A stretch of 64,000 bases of DNA. It comes from Rhea pennata. Its lineage: Eukaryota; Chordata; Aves; Rheiformes; Rheidae. This document shows positions 1 through 13,689 of this stretch, in pieces. The translations under genes and the position numbers were made by a program. The first letter of the stretch is position 1. Each line of letters begins with the position of its first letter. Location of the stretch: NCBI RefSeq assembly GCF_028389875.1, contig NC_084669.1, positions 6,223,501 through 6,287,500 on the forward strand, given 5' to 3'. Under the pieces are notes generated by a model. It was given only the letters and a program-made list of their open reading frames with translations. It was not told where the DNA came from and searched no databases.

Positions 1-2293
1 ACTAGCCATCTGTCTCTACTTCTGGTATATTTTCTGCTTCCACATCCATATGTTAAGGTAGAAATAGTGTTTTCAATTCAGATGCCTAATTTGGTCTGTA
101 CGTTGTAGATTTGTAATGATAAATCTAGTTTAAGCCAGGAAATGAAGTTTTTCCCCTCTTCATTTGCCAATATGAATTACTTCTTCATATGTCTAATGGC
201 TTGCAGGTTACTCCCCCAGTATTTGAATTTAGTATAGTATATTTTACCATCATCAAGTCTAAGTTCCAGCCTCCTGCTTGTTCACTGAGATGCATGATCA
301 TTTACCAGTTACCATTCTTCTGTGCTAGCCATGTTTTCTCCCAATAAGATTTCTATTATAATAAATGAGACAAATATGGTGAGTATCAAAAAATCTTGCA
401 AAACATTGCTTTAGTTAGCAAATGTCTTAGTAAGATTTTACTGGAGAGACTGTGTTATATTCACAGACACCAAGAAAGACTAGTAGTAGAAAGAAAATGT
501 TATTTTATTTCTCTGCAGACACATTGTATGTGGGCATAGCTGAGCCCATCCTGTGCAGTCAAGAAGTTTGACAGTGTGACCAAGAAAAAAAATGATTGGA
601 GACAATTTGCTGTAGCTCTGCACCAGGCAAGATAGGGGTTTTTTTGAAATAAAATGTTTCTACATTGACAGGATCAGAGCGTAAGAAGCCTGTAGCAAAT
701 GGGAAGCATTGGGTATTCATGGCAGAAAGAGAAGGAGGGAGAAAAACATACAGTCTTTCTGGAGCCATTTGATCCTATACTCTGGCAACTGTCAAGAGCT
801 GTAATCGCTCCCTGCCAAGCTGGCACCTACATCTGATGCACTGCTTGGACACCCTCTGAGCAGGGAACAGGGATAGAGCAGTTAGTGACAACAGAAATAT
901 CTGTCAAGGAGGGCTCCTTGCCGAGGGACCCTTCTGAAGCCACTGTCACCCTAGAGGGTGCCGGAGGTGGAGAGGATGAAGGGCCAGCAGGGCCGACAAA
1001 AGGCAAGCTCAGAGGGAAGTATTCAAGGCCCATCTGTCATGGTCCAAGTAATTCCATCAGTGGCCTGCTAGTGGCTCCGGTGGAGCCAAGAGCTGTTTGG
1101 TCACAGTGAGGAGGGTCCTGCAGCCTGTACAGCAAGGACAACGAAAGGACCAGGTGTGGGTTTTGCAGAGGGGCCACAGAAGGGCCTTTCACATCTGGGA
1201 ATGAAGATCATAGCTAGTGAGCCCACAGATGGGTATGCTGAAGTATTTTGGACTCTAATCACTTGAGGATTTGCACGAGCAGTCTAGCCTTTGGCACAGG
1301 CAACGAGCAGCGAAGAAGGCTTGCTGAGTATGCTCAGTATAACCCACCAAAGCTTTGAAAATGTGAAGACTAGCGTTCTACAAAGGGTTTTGAAAATTTA
1401 CCCCCAAATCCTTTCTTCTTATTATCTTTTTTTACTATTTTTCAGAGGTGAAAGTGGTATGAACTTTTCTTTCCTTTTTTTTTTTTTTCTTTCTTTCCAG
1501 ACAGCATCAATTTTAAATGAACTTGGTGAACATCAAAATCCTGATGTTCCGACAGGTAAAAGCATAGGATCTTTCAAGCTTCTGTTCGGGGCTGTAACTG
1601 ATACAATACTGTTAGAGTCACTGAATTTATGCTTGTTTTGAAACACATTTGTCCTTCCTGCCAACTTTCAAAATGTCTCTGTTGGCCTAGCACAATTTCT
1701 TAAATGTTGTTAGTCTACAGATTTTAACTTATGCTTAGCTGAGCACTAATTGCTTCACCTCAGTGCTTCCAGTACAACATCTGATATGATTATCTATGCC
1801 ATTAATTATCTTGTACTTTAACTATGAACCTCCTGTTGAAAACCAAGGAAAGGTCAACGCATATCTAGGGAAAATGGTACCTAACAAGATACATTTATCA
1901 GCAAATTAGGCACAAGGTGAGTTCTGCATGCACATGCAGTCTAAAGGGTTTTTACTAGCATGGTAATGATTCCTGTTATTTTGCTAAGGATATATGCTTG
2001 TAATGAACAAGATACTGTCTGGCTAAAATCTTCTAGCAAATTTAGTGTACAAAAATCCTTTGTACTTTATAACAAGTAAATCAGATCAAACAACGCAAAG
2101 TAGTTGGTAAGTAGTCCACTCAGCACAGATACTGGTCAAATGATAGGTGACTAGCTATTGTTATAGATGATAATTGTTTTACCTATTGTTATCTAGAATA
2201 ATCAACATAAAATAATAATAATTTATAGTTGTAAATACAGTTTTATCATATACTCTACTTGTCTCTTTAATGTTTCTTAGCCCAGATAGTACC

Positions 2294-2305
2294 AAAAAAA
2301 AAAAA

Positions 2306-2336
<31 letters not shown>
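2294..2336. repeat. A(21)(GA)11 simple repeat
   Basis: Pure A run at 2294-2314 passing directly into eleven GA units. Confidence 0.95.
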
Positions 2337-5146
2337 CTTCTGGACATGTATTTTTGTTCTAAAGTGCTGTGACATTTCAACCTAAATACTGAAGGGGACT
2401 GTTTCCATTATGATATGTCTACAAAATTTTTTTTTGGTTTTACAGATCTCTCTCCCTTCAAATATGTATGTGTAGATATTCAGCAATAGATATAGATGTA
2501 TGTATGTATGCAATCTCTTTGTATTACTTTCTGATTTTTTTTTTTCCTTTCTACAGATGTGACCTGTTGTCTTTACTCTTTACTTCAAAGAACTTTAAGG
2601 AACAAAATAATGTTTAATTTCATAAATAATTCTAATAAGTCCCATTTAGTTTATTTCAGAAAAGTACCAGTCTACCTCACAGTGGCCATTTTACAGACAC
2701 AGGTTAATAAATTTCAGCCTTGAGATGAGCCTCAGTTAATACTTCAGCCTTAAGATGAGTTCAGATTGAATTTACAATCAGTGAGCATTTATCATCATCA
2801 AAAAGCAAGTGTAAGCCTGAACCATCTGCATCTGCCATCCACCCACCCTGTCCTAACAGCAGGTGAGTCTGAGATGGGCATGTGTCACTGCACCTCAGAA
2901 ATACTCATCTTCACATCTGCTTTTTCCTTATAAAATATCTATTGTGGGTAATTTAGGCTTGTCTGATCTGAGCAGCAGTGAAGGCAAATTCCTGTTTTGT
3001 CCTCCTAGCCTTCCACCCATCTGCAGGCTGAGGCGACAGCAGAGTATCTCCAGACTCTGTCAGATTATATAAGAACAGTAGCAGCAATGCTGCCTGTCTA
3101 ATCTTTCTCCATCCCTTCAACTTATTTTTATGTGATCCCTCAGCTCCCATAGCCACAGAGAAATTTACCTCCTTCTGTACAGAAGTGGGTTCATTGGATC
3201 AGAGCATGCCACACACTGGTTCCAGGCTGTGGGTCATTGGCTATGTCATCCATTTTTTCATCAACCTTTTCCTGTAGTGGATCCCCAGCCCTACTTTCCT
3301 GTTAGGAGCTTCACTCCCTGGTTTGCATCCCAGGGGGCCCATAGCCTAGCTGCACCCGTGCCTCTCATCACTGTATCTATGCTTAGATTTTTCTCTCTGC
3401 TTGAGCAAGGCTGTCACCTTGAAATCTGCCTTTTCACTGCTTGCCCTCCTTTTAAGTCCTGCTGTGTTTTCCCATTCATCACACTTTTTCTTCTGCAGTG
3501 AGTCTTGTTAGATTGACTCCTGCCACCATATTTCACACACTGCATACACTGGTAATAATACAAGAGGCCTCAGTGCTAGTGAAACGAAAGTGGCTGTTTG
3601 CTCAGATAGCTGCTTGCAGCGCTGCACGGCGGCTAGCTCCCCCTGCCCGCTCCAACTGCTTTCCTCCTGCTGCAGTGCTCCTCCTTCCCTGCAGTTTGCT
3701 GCTACTAATGGTGATATCAGATGACATATAGCTCTCACTTTAGTGGCCAAGGAAGATGAGGAACAGCTCAGGGAAGCTGTTCCTTCAAGCAAGGGAGGTC
3801 CAGGGATGCTTTCTCCTACTGTTACAAGAGGTGGTATGTTCCTCCTATGAATGTTTTCCATGAGATATGACTAATCCTTATCAGACCTGATCTCACACTG
3901 GGAGCTAAACTTTTAAGAAAGTTTTGATACATACAAAATCTCTGTTTTCTTCAATTTCATCCATGTTCTAACAACAGAAAGTGAGACAGGAAATTTAGAA
4001 TCCATAACATATGCAGAATACATACATAATTCACACTGGCACACATGTACATTTAGGTATATATCTATTTATATCTAGTTGTAGAGTCCTATGTAATTAC
4101 TCTTTCAGCTCAGTTACTAGCTTCTGTTAATAGCTTTTTTAAAAAATTATTTTTTTTTTTACTGTTGTCATGGAACCAGAATAGATTATCTCTTGAGAGC
4201 ATTTTATAAATCATTCAATATGACAATATGAGATCATTATATTTCAATCCATAGTGAAATTTATATTGCCATTCTATTAGGAAAGGATCTTCCAGTGACT
4301 AAAATCACTTATATTTGTATGAGGGATGATCTGAAAAACAAATCAAATTTTCTTTACTGACAGAGCTCAGGGCTAGAAAAATGACCTCTTTAACCATTTA
4401 GCTAAAACATTTTGCAAAAACAATGCCAATGTCATGAAGGATTTTTTTGAGGTTATTTTCCCTACTTTATGCCCGCAACTAGTCTTTTACTCAGTAGCAG
4501 TCATTATTTTCTCTGCACATCGTTTCCTCAGAGAAACTAAGAGGAAAAAGAATGAAAGTATTGCTATCACATGACTGTGATTTTCTTCTCCCAAGGTTGG
4601 CTACTTTATATCAACAGAAATCTGTTTCTGCCTCAGTCCCCTTCTATAGTTTCCACTACCCTCAAAGCTGCTAGATCTAGACCTTATTATTTGGACATTC
4701 AAAGCCGTATTTCCTTAGCCCTTTGTACAGATGGAAAAACTGGGGAAAGGACAATCATATCTAGTTATCCTACTGGGCAGAGAACATCATGAATCCCATG
4801 AGCTACAAATCATTAAGTCACTAAGCTTAAAGTACCATTCCTCATGCACTTTGGAGAGAATTGCATTTTAGCCTCAAGGTGTATTCCATAAGGTTCTTGT
4901 ATACTTCAAGCAGCTTGATACTGCAAGCAAAATCTGCCCTAAAGATGACCTCTGTTCAGGTCACTAAAGACTTTCACGGCAGAAATAAGAAAAATACTTT
5001 GGGTTTTGGGCTTTGCAAAAAGATAAAATAGAACTTTATGTTTTGATGAGAGATCTGCCCAAAATAGTTGAAAAATGCTATCAGCATTGAAAAATGTTGA
5101 GATGCTAGTTATGCTTCTTTATCATAATGGAGTTTTTGAATAGTCA

Positions 5147-5191
5147 GCCAGCTGATCTCCAAAGGTCCCACCTCAACCATTCTGTGATTGT
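5147..5191 (+). mobile_element. CR1 LINE 3'-tail fragment
   Basis: GCTGATCTCCAAAGGTCCCA followed by CCTCAACCATTCTGTGATTG is the diagnostic CR1 3' end; only the last 45 bp or so remain recognisable. Confidence 0.65.
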
Positions 5192-5584
5192 TTTCATTTC
5201 ATCCTTTAAGATGGAATGGGACAATGGTTGGTAGTTTTGCTTCCAGAGGTTCATAGTTTTCTTTTTACCTCATTTACTAACTTCTGTTTCACTGTAAATC
5301 TGTGGATTTACTGCATTCTGGAAATTTAAACAAAAAACTCAGTTCAGACTCTTGAGTTTTGTAAACAAACAGGAGAATTATCCTGGATCTTGAGTGACAT
5401 GAAAGACAGAAGGATTTTCATTCATCTAAACTTGTGCTTATGCAGACCAGGATGAATTTCTTTGACTTCAGGCAAAGAGTAACTCTAAAGTTTTAAGTGC
5501 CAGCCTTTCTCTGTGAAAGGCACAGGTTGCTTCTGAACTTAGGAACAAACTCTAAAAAGAAGTGCAGATGCTACAAAACTCAGT

Positions 5585-6428
5585 GACTAGCACACCAGAG
5601 GGTTGTGCTGCCATTTAAAGGGACCTCAACAGGCTAGAGAAATGCACAGAAAGGAATCTTATGAAGTCCAACAAAAGTAAAAATCCTGCACCTCAAGAGG
5701 AACAACACCATGCACCATCAGGTACCGCTGGGCACCAAGGGCCAACCTGCTGAGAGTAACTTTGCAGGAAATGACACGGGGCTCCTAGCGGACAACATGC
5801 TGAACGTGAGCCAGCAGTGCAGCTCTGTGGCAAAAACCACCAACAGCATCCTGGGCTGCCATAGGAAGCGCGCTGCCAGCAGATTGGGGGAGGTGATCAT
5901 TCCACTCTAGTCAGCACTGGTGAGACCACAAATACACTGCTGGGTCCACCCTGGGCTCCCCAGGACAAGAGAGACATGGAGCTACTCAACCAAGTCCAGA
6001 AAAGGGCCACAAAAATTATGAAGGGATAGGAACACGTGACATACAAGGAGAGAGCTAGAAGTGTTCATCATAGAGAGGGCTCAAGGGGATCTTACCAGTG
6101 TGTATAAACACACGATGCGAGGGAATAAAAACAGACCCAGACTCTTCTCAGTAGTATCCGGTGACAGAACAAGAGACAACAGGAATAGACAAATACAGGA
6201 AATTCCACTTAAACATAAGACAAAAAATATTTTCATAGTGAAGGTAATCAGACACTGGAACAGATTGCCCACAAAGACTGTGGAGACTGCTTTCTTGGAG
6301 ATACTGAAAACCCTATTGGATACTGTCCCAGATAACCTGCTCTAACTAACACTGCTTGAGCGGTAGGGGGCTCAGAGCAGATGATCTCCAGAGGCCCCTT
6401 CCAAACCCAGTAATTCCATGAATCTCTG
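5585..6428 (+). mobile_element. CR1 LINE, 5'-truncated copy
   Basis: About 850 bp of a CR1 non-LTR retrotransposon, plus orientation. Recognisable landmarks are the C-terminal part of ORF2 (translation scraps such as NSILGCHRKRAASRLGEVII at about 5846-5905), then the conserved 3' region (AGACTCTTCTCAGT, AACACTGGAACAGATTGCCC-like, CTGCTTGAGC, GATGATCTCCAGAGGCCCCT) and a decayed octamer tail. Stops and indels break the ORF, so it is inactive. Small open frames here are remnants, not host genes. Confidence 0.9.
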
Positions 6429-9229
6429 AATAGTGTCTAGATTCTTGTTTTAGGCTGCTCTTTTCATCATTCAGCAATAGAATATAAAGTTCACAAAATG
6501 CGAGATTCTCTGATCCAAAGTGAGCAGAGTCAAGGATGCTCTAAATTACTCCCAGTTTGGATGCACCAAATCATTACTAACTGTAGTGATACTCATTCTT
6601 GCCTCAGCTTGCTCCCCTACTCCATCTGAGAAACAGCCAGGAGGTCTGCAATACCCAGAGCCTGTCTTCTCCTTTCTTTCACCTCTGTGCCATGGGAAAT
6701 TTCTATTACTAGTTAATACTTTAGAGGAGTGTTAATATTCTGAATCCAAAGCAAATAAAAAAAAAAAAATCACTAACTCAACAGAAAGGCTGAGCACCAG
6801 TGGGCCTATTTGTAATCTTATTTACACTGGAGTGGTTCCATTAGCCTCTAGGAAGTTAATCCTGATTTACAATTATGAACGTCAGACAGGAATCTGGAGC
6901 CAAGCTTGTATTTTATGTTAACAGTTGCTGTTACAAGAGTCTGAAAACAACAATCAGATTGTCAGTTCTGCCACTTTGTGCAACACACCAACAATGTTTT
7001 GTTCCTGCACATATTCTATGCCATAATGTTATCCACCCTGCAGAGAATGAATTGTTTTTGTTAAAATCATCTCTGATTGTTTTCATCCATCAATGAACTT
7101 ATTTACAAATACGATCTTATCTAAAAGTACTGCATGCCATTTAACACACAGTTTCCTCAGAGTGTGAAGGTAAAACTACACAGCTACAGAAGGTGAAACT
7201 AGTCTTTTACTTTGCACTATATAAGGGGCTTCTATAAGCAATTAGGCACACGTTTTTACCCTTCTGATATGAGACTTGTTCTCTGACATAAACTAATGCA
7301 GCAATACGGCAATTTAGCTGTCTAGAGAATGTTTTAAACACTGAATAGTGCGTTAGCCTAGTACAAATGCCCCACCAGAAGTTACCCCCTATGACAGGCA
7401 TATGTTACCGGTATCATTTTGCACCTCACACCATGTTTATTCTCCAATATCTTTGAATGCTCCCATGAGCCTCCTATGAGCATACACTCCACTTGATTAG
7501 CATGACTGAAGTTTGTATTTTCACATCACTCATCACCTGTGGCAGCTGTGGATGTGTAATATGCACAGCGAAAGTATCCAGTACTTACCCCTCTCAGTTG
7601 GAAATCTTTACTATGTTAAAGTGCACAGCCAAATTTGTAAACAGACAGTACGGGCAGCTGACAGAACATGTTACCTGTTTCTCTACACACCGAAGCTCTT
7701 AACAGCAGAAATGATTAACTGCTTTTTCTAGTTGGATCCCAAAACACCTAGTATAAGATTGATTTCTTATTAGGATCACTCACGCTGCTACACATGAATG
7801 CGGTTAAGTACCAACAACATCGCAGAATCAAGAGCTTTTCCTCCCCTCCCAGCACACTACCCTGGTGGTTCTTTTCTCCCTTTCTACTAGGTTTTCCCTC
7901 ATCCATTTTTTTTTTCCAGTAAGTTCATTTAGATATTTTCACCTTAAGTTTTCAACCTTTTCTCCTATAGAGGTTCCAGGATCAGGATGCAAGTTTGGAG
8001 GAACAGATGGTTTTTTTTGAAGACTTTTTTTTATGGATACGGGCAGATTACAAGGAAAGACAGTGAAGATTGTGCAGAAAGCAGAGTAGCTATGGGACGG
8101 CTTTAACTCCCAAAACTTTGGGGTAGGTGAGCAAATTCCCCTTCCTGCTCCTTTGCCATTATGCACTGCTAACAAATACATTGGATGAAAAAATAAAATA
8201 GAGAGTCTTCTGGAAAACAATCTTGTAGCCCTATGATCAATTTGGCAGAGACTAAAGTCTGGTTTATTTCCTCATTGCCAAAGAATAAGTGTCAACTTTA
8301 AACTTTTGTGAATGGCTTAATTAAATTTTGAATTAGTGTTCATTTAAGCATAGTATACTAATTAATCCAATTATAATAAATTTATAACTGCAACTGATAT
8401 ATTGATTGATTTATATGTACTCCTTACATATAAAAGCCAAAATATAAACAACAGCAAAAAATCTGCAGTAGTATATACTAGAGGCTGTGCTGTACATGGT
8501 CTGCCTAATAAGTTGATGTGACACTAGGAAGATTTCTGCTGAAGAGGAAATTTCTGCTAAATTTATATCTACAGCAGATATAAATTTAATCTTTAAAAAA
8601 ATGGGGCTGCCAATTTTTCATTGTGTTTTATATAAATCACTGGTTACACTGGCATTTTCTCCTTAATCTCTGAACTTCCATTTGCTTAAGCACTTCCCAT
8701 TACCGTAGTTGCACCCATTTTAATTTACAAGAACTGACTTTAGTACTATTCTCCTAAAACAATTTCTCTGTTCCAGACAGTCTTCATTCACCCAAAACAT
8801 CCTCCTGTGTATCCTTCCATTGCAGAGTAAGTGCCACACCGTAACGGCCAGAGTCCCTCACGCAACAGCAATTTTACTGGGCTGCTGTTCCTTCTCAAGA
8901 GACTGTATTACAGCCCTTCAGCTTTAAGTAGAAGAAAATGAACAAGGCGCTCTCAGCGCTATTTAAGTATATTCATCAGAGTATTCAATGTTGTACAGAG
9001 TTGATACATATGTGTATAACTTTCCATTCTATACTTTAATACGAAAATGCAGTCAGTGATTTCTTTTTTAATGCTATCTGAATTCTAGCTACCAAAGTAA
9101 TTCTAAGGCTTAGAAAAGTTAGTCTTCAGAGGTTAATTTACAAAAACACAAGTACATTGTTCTCGGACAAAAACTTCCTTTGAAAGACTTGCTTCCCAGA
9201 ACAAGTCCAATATTGGCAAACTGAGACAA
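6429..9229. other. Intergenic sequence
   Basis: AT-rich, no gene or clear repeat recognised. Small open frames at 6520-6735, 6875-7096 and 7939-8220 show no family resemblance and no splice logic. Confidence 0.6.
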
Positions 9230-9656
9230 ATCCAGCAGAAACTACCAAGACGACTAGAGGGCTACATGGCAGCACATGGCCAGATGTGAAAAAAATGTTA
9301 AGCCTTGAGAAGCCAACGGGTGGGAAAAGTAGGGGGTGAAGCATGAATCTCATTGCTGTCCTCAACTATCTAATGGGAAGGTACAGACAAGACAGAGCCA
9401 GGCTCTTCTTGGAGGTGCACAGAGAAATGATAAGCAGCAATGGACAAAAAGCCAACACAAGAAATTCCAACTATATATTAGGAAAAAAAAATTCACACTG
9501 ATAGTAATCAAATATTAGGACAGAGCTCAGATAGGTGATAGATCTCCCTCCCTGAGCAAGGTGCTAAGCCACATGATTTAAGTTGGTGCTGCTTTGAACA
9601 GTGGAATTGGGCCGGGGGTCCTCCAGAGGTGTCTTCCACCCTCTTCTATGATCAAG
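9230..9656 (+). mobile_element. Decayed CR1-type LINE 3' region
   Basis: Plus orientation. Landmarks: GACAGAGCCAGGCTCTTCTT, GGAGGTGCACAGAGAAATGA, CAAGAAATTCCAACTATATA, then CCTCCAGAGGTGTCTTCCAC and TTCTATGATCAA at the end. More diverged than the copy at 5585-6428, so older or of another CR1 subfamily. Confidence 0.7.
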
Positions 9657-10133
9657 TAGAAAACTTCGCTCTAAAGACCCCCCTGGAAGTGAGGTATTTT
9701 TAACTAGAATATCAAAAATATATACACAAAAACGTGTATTTTATATTTACTAAGCTAACAAAAATACTCCACATCCACTGCATTTCAAAATGCACCTACT
9801 GCAATAACAGAAGCAAACAGTCAGTATTAAGTCATTAATATTAATAAAAGTCACAATTTGCATATAAGTTGAAGTCAGAAGAAAGCTGCAGAAGCTCAAC
9901 ACTTGGACAAATTCAAAGGACTCCACACCACTCAACTCCAGTAAGTGAAAAATGGAGTCTGGATTATGGGTCTAGACCTGCACTGTTACATCTAGCTCCA
10001 ATAAGCTTCAAGTGCCTCTGTTTACATTAACTATTTTGAGATATTAAACTGTAAGGTCAAGATAAGCTTTTTAGTTCTTACAGTTGCAGACTAATTTCAC
10101 TAAAATTACTTTAATTACCAAAGTGCCAATAGG

Positions 10134-10160
10134 AAAAAAAAAAAAAAAAAAAAAAAAAAA
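10134..10160. repeat. Poly(A) tract, 27 nt
   Basis: Uninterrupted A on the plus strand (T on the SEC23IP transcript strand). Confidence 0.95.
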
Positions 10161-10232
10161 GTTCTTTGCTTCATTTCAGGAGACTTGAACACTGAACTGG
10201 CTGTAACAAACTTCTAGCATTTTCAACAAAAG

Positions 10233-10238
10233 TTTATT
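10233..10238 (-). terminator. Candidate distal poly(A) signal of SEC23IP
   Basis: AATAAA on the minus strand (TTTATT on plus), followed on the transcript strand by a T/G-containing stretch. Chosen as the most distal plausible signal; the upstream AATAAA hexamers are alternatives. Confidence 0.35.
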
Positions 10239-10275
10239 TATACTTCAAACAAACCACCCCTCCCTCCAACCCCCC

Positions 10276-10276
<1 letters not shown>

Positions 10277-10318
<42 letters not shown>
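10277..10318. repeat. Poly(A) tract, 42 nt
   Basis: Uninterrupted A run preceded by a C-rich stretch (10256-10276). The longest homopolymer in the window. Confidence 0.95.
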
Positions 10319-10322
<4 letters not shown>

Positions 10323-11904
10323 TAACAGAGGCACAGAGGCTTAAAAAGGTCTTTTATAAAATCTCCATACGACACTTACAATAGTAAGAAAATGATTCTG
10401 GTTGCTAGCTTTTAGTAAATAAACAGCTTCGTGTAATTTGTATTTAAGCTGGTTATAACTACAGTTCACATTTGTTTTTAAAAGATAGATCAACAGGTGT
10501 TTCAAGGAAAGCAGGTTATTGCTGTTTCTCAACAAGTCCTTTTTAATAAAGGACATGCTGCCTTGATAGCAACACATTTGACAATCAGCTAAGATAGGAG
10601 AAAGGAGAAAATTATTTGCATGCCAAAAATACTTCTTCAGTGATCACTATCTTTGGCAACTGTACAATTAAACCGATTTAAGACCAAAATCGTATCATTC
10701 TATTTGTTCCTTGAATGATGGTGTTGATCTTTTCAAAATTTAATTTTGCTTCATGTGACACAAGGCAGCAGAATCCAAATGAGTTCTGGACTGGCAGGAG
10801 AAGAGTCCCACTCTTATCCCTTCCCCTGTAGCTAAGGACCAGGTTTGTCAGAGCAACAGGTTTGGCTGTGCAGAGAAAAAAGAGAACATGAACACATGTG
10901 AAACCATCAAGTTTTCTATCTTTGCAAAAAATGAAACGTGCCAATATTCAGTTTCAAAATGACAGAAAAATATCTAAAAAACAAACCGTATACTTTTTCC
11001 ATTAATAAAAAGAAGTTATTAAATCTACTTTTTCCAGGCACAAAAAGGTAAATACAGTTTCAAAGAGAAGGAGCTTACATCTCCTGCTCAGAAGATATCA
11101 CTCCCTAAACATTTTAATAATTGGAGTCTTTAACTTATGGTACAGGTTATCCTGCAGTATTTAGAGATAGAAATAAAATTGTTCTAATTCATACATCAGA
11201 GCTTTAATACGCTGGTACTTCTTCCCTCCCTCCTCCCCCCGCCAGTGGGGTCTCCAAAAATAACTGCAAAGCTAAAAGAAAAGGGAAAGAAAAAAAAAAA
11301 GTACATTAAGTCTTAAACAACTCTTCTAACCAACACAGTGAAAAATACTCCTTTGACTATAGTAAGAAGAATAAGCTGTTAGTTGTGTCCATGTTTTAAT
11401 AACGGAAAACTGTCAAGAGTCATTTTTTTTAAGAAAAAAATAACTTCAACATAAATATAGTACTATTTTCAATTTTCCTTTCAATCAAGATATACTTAAA
11501 ATAGATACAAGAAATGGAAATATTTTGCACAATGTCTTCAATTCATTTATTAAAAAAGCTGCCCCAAACACTTAATATACAAGGTTTTGTTTAGAAAGTA
11601 TAAATGTTTCACAAATAACAGCTTCAAGATGATCTAGAAGAAGCAAGTCAAATTACTCATGCTCAAAAAAAAAAAAATCAAAAAAATTCAAGGTTTTTTT
11701 AATATGATTTTGACTATTTAATCAGTGAATAAATTAATATAGGAGCTAATCACCAATTGTTAAGGCAACCAATTTATTCATAAGTAATTTTAGCTAAGAT
11801 TAAGTTATAAATAGATGCTTCTAGATGGGTAGACGGATGTTGCTGTTGTAGATAATGCAGAATAATCCACTACTCTCATAAGGCCACCCTTTAGACTTGG
11901 AGGT

Positions 11905-11927
11905 AAAAAAAAAAAAAAAAAAAAAAA
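11905..11927. repeat. Poly(A) tract, 23 nt
   Basis: Uninterrupted A run inside the presumed SEC23IP 3' UTR. Confidence 0.95.
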
Positions 11928-12096
11928 CATACCACATACCCTTGAAACCATATAAGCTACATAACACTCATCCAAGGATGAGTGCTTGGATTTAACCAAA
12001 CTTGACTGCTGTCCACCCCTGAGGGAGAATCTCTCCTCTCAGTGAAGACATGCAAGAATGTTTTACATAGTGTGTGTGGAGATAGTGCTTGTGTTT

Positions 12097-12131
12097 AAAA
12101 AAATAAAATAAAATAAATAAATAAATAAAAA
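12097..12131. repeat. (AAAT)n-like simple repeat
   Basis: AAATAAAATAAAATAAATAA with further ATAAATA units. Confidence 0.9.
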
Positions 12132-13607
12132 GATTGTGGTCTTGCAGCCTTCCCAAGATACCATTTTCCATTAAATGCATCCCAGAGGGCCTTAGCTACC
12201 CCACAATTTAAACCTCTGGAATCTGAATTCTGGTGTCAAATGCTAGTCAGCCAAGCAAGAACTGTGACAAGTTGTAAGAAACTCTTGATAATATTACAAC
12301 TACAGATATCCTTGACTGCGCTTTGTTGCAAGACTTCCTGATAAAACCATAGACCTTGTGAGTAATGCTCTGGGTAGCTCTTAAAAATAAAAACAAAAGT
12401 TATTCCATCATTTGCTAAAGCTAAGCAACAAACCTGCTCCTAATTTTGTAGTGATAAATTATCACTTCCCACTACCCACGGACATGAAAAGTTATTTCCG
12501 TAGCAGCGAGTTTCACACTATTTCACCCAGAACAGTCACAAAGAAATAAAAGAATAGTAGCAGAACTGTTCTATGCAACTATTTTAATCCATAGACCATC
12601 AGAAGCATTCCATTACAGAAGTCTATTAGAACTGTACAGTAACAGAGGTATCTATAACATTCATCTGAAGAATTAAGGTACTTTCCTTCATACTAGGTAT
12701 TTATACACCTTCCCATTATCAATTCTTCTGGAAAATGGAGAAATGCATCAAACACTACTTTGTGCAATTCCAAAAAGGTATTGTGGTGTTATTTCTTTCC
12801 CCTTTCCTCTCAAAAGAGGACACAGGCTTATCTACAAGATCCAGTGATGTAAACTGGTACCATACAAATGCTCAATTAGGGAACACACAGCTTAAAATAA
12901 AACTATCTGCAAGTATATTTTAGACTTAAGATACTCAATAGTGTACATTCAATTTCTTTTCAAAGTGAACCAATTTCCATGCTACAACGTTCTACTTGTT
13001 CTATTGAAATCTTAAGCCATATAAACATAAAATACTGACATATATAAAGGTTTCATTCAGTAGTTTATCAAGATCAGCATTTAATTGCTTCTTAGGAGAA
13101 AGGCTGCTTTTTTCCCAGGCATATATGTACACAACTGATCAACCAGAAATCAGCCAATACTACAACTTGCATGTTACAATGCTGGAACACTCTTGGTGTT
13201 CTTCACTGCACTGTACTGCTGCACTGTAAATAAAATTTCATCATATCCAATATCACTAAATTTCCCTATACTTGAACAATCGATGTACAACTGGATTGAT
13301 GGAGAAGACATAGCGAAGACAGATCATATTTTCTATAAAGAGAGTTGTACTGGTAACTATTACCTCCTATCAAAGCCTCTAACATCAGATATCTTTTGGA
13401 AAAGGAAAGTAAAGACCCTGAAGACTCCCTCATAGTTAAAATTAAAATCAGTTCTTCCACAATATCAAAATGACACTTTGCAGCTGCCTGCTTCATAATA
13501 TAAATTTTAGAAGAAACAGGAAAAGTAAAGAGACCTAAGTTTAAGTTGAATTTGACAGAACACATAAGTTATATTAAAACAAACTTACAAATTCGTATAT
13601 CTATACA

Positions 13608-13689
13608 TCAATGCTGTGGCTGTTCAGGATTGATATTCATTGTCCTGTATATTTCTTTGAGAAATAGCAAGGCAGTGTCTTCAGATTCC
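13608..13689 (-). CDS. SEC23IP: SEC23IP exon 18, terminal coding exon (residues 966-992 and stop)
   Basis: Separated from exon 17 by an intron of almost 4 kb. Acceptor TTTGTAG, then [20 protein letters not shown] and PEQPQH with TGA at 13608-13610. Phase 2 matches exon 17 (TG|G, Trp). Found by its match to the conserved C-terminus. Confidence 0.95.

Larger units (their letters stand above)
1..5584. other. Intergenic sequence downstream of SEC23IP
   Basis: No gene recognised on either strand. Contains an A(21)-(GA)11 tract (2294-2336), an imperfect direct repeat of about 30 bp built on CAGCCTTRAGATGAG (about 2716-2763), a scrap of CR1 3' tail (5147-5191) and a locally GC-richer block (about 830-1240) that I could not assign. 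Confidence 0.7.
10215..13607 (-). other. SEC23IP: Putative SEC23IP 3' UTR
   Basis: Inferred 3' UTR below the stop codon. On the minus strand AATAAA occurs at 11551-11546, 11778-11773 and 10238-10233; the last would give a UTR of about 3.4 kb. No coding region is recognisable here. Which signal is used cannot be decided from sequence alone. Two long A tracts (T on the transcript strand) lie at the distal end. Confidence 0.4.

Noticed and set aside
1291-1641. Open frame of 116 codons in the distal flank
   Set aside because: Includes a T-rich low-complexity stretch and shows no family resemblance or splice logic.
5710-6345. Open frames of 60-94 codons on both strands
   Set aside because: They lie inside the CR1 copy and are broken remnants of its ORF2 or its 3' region.
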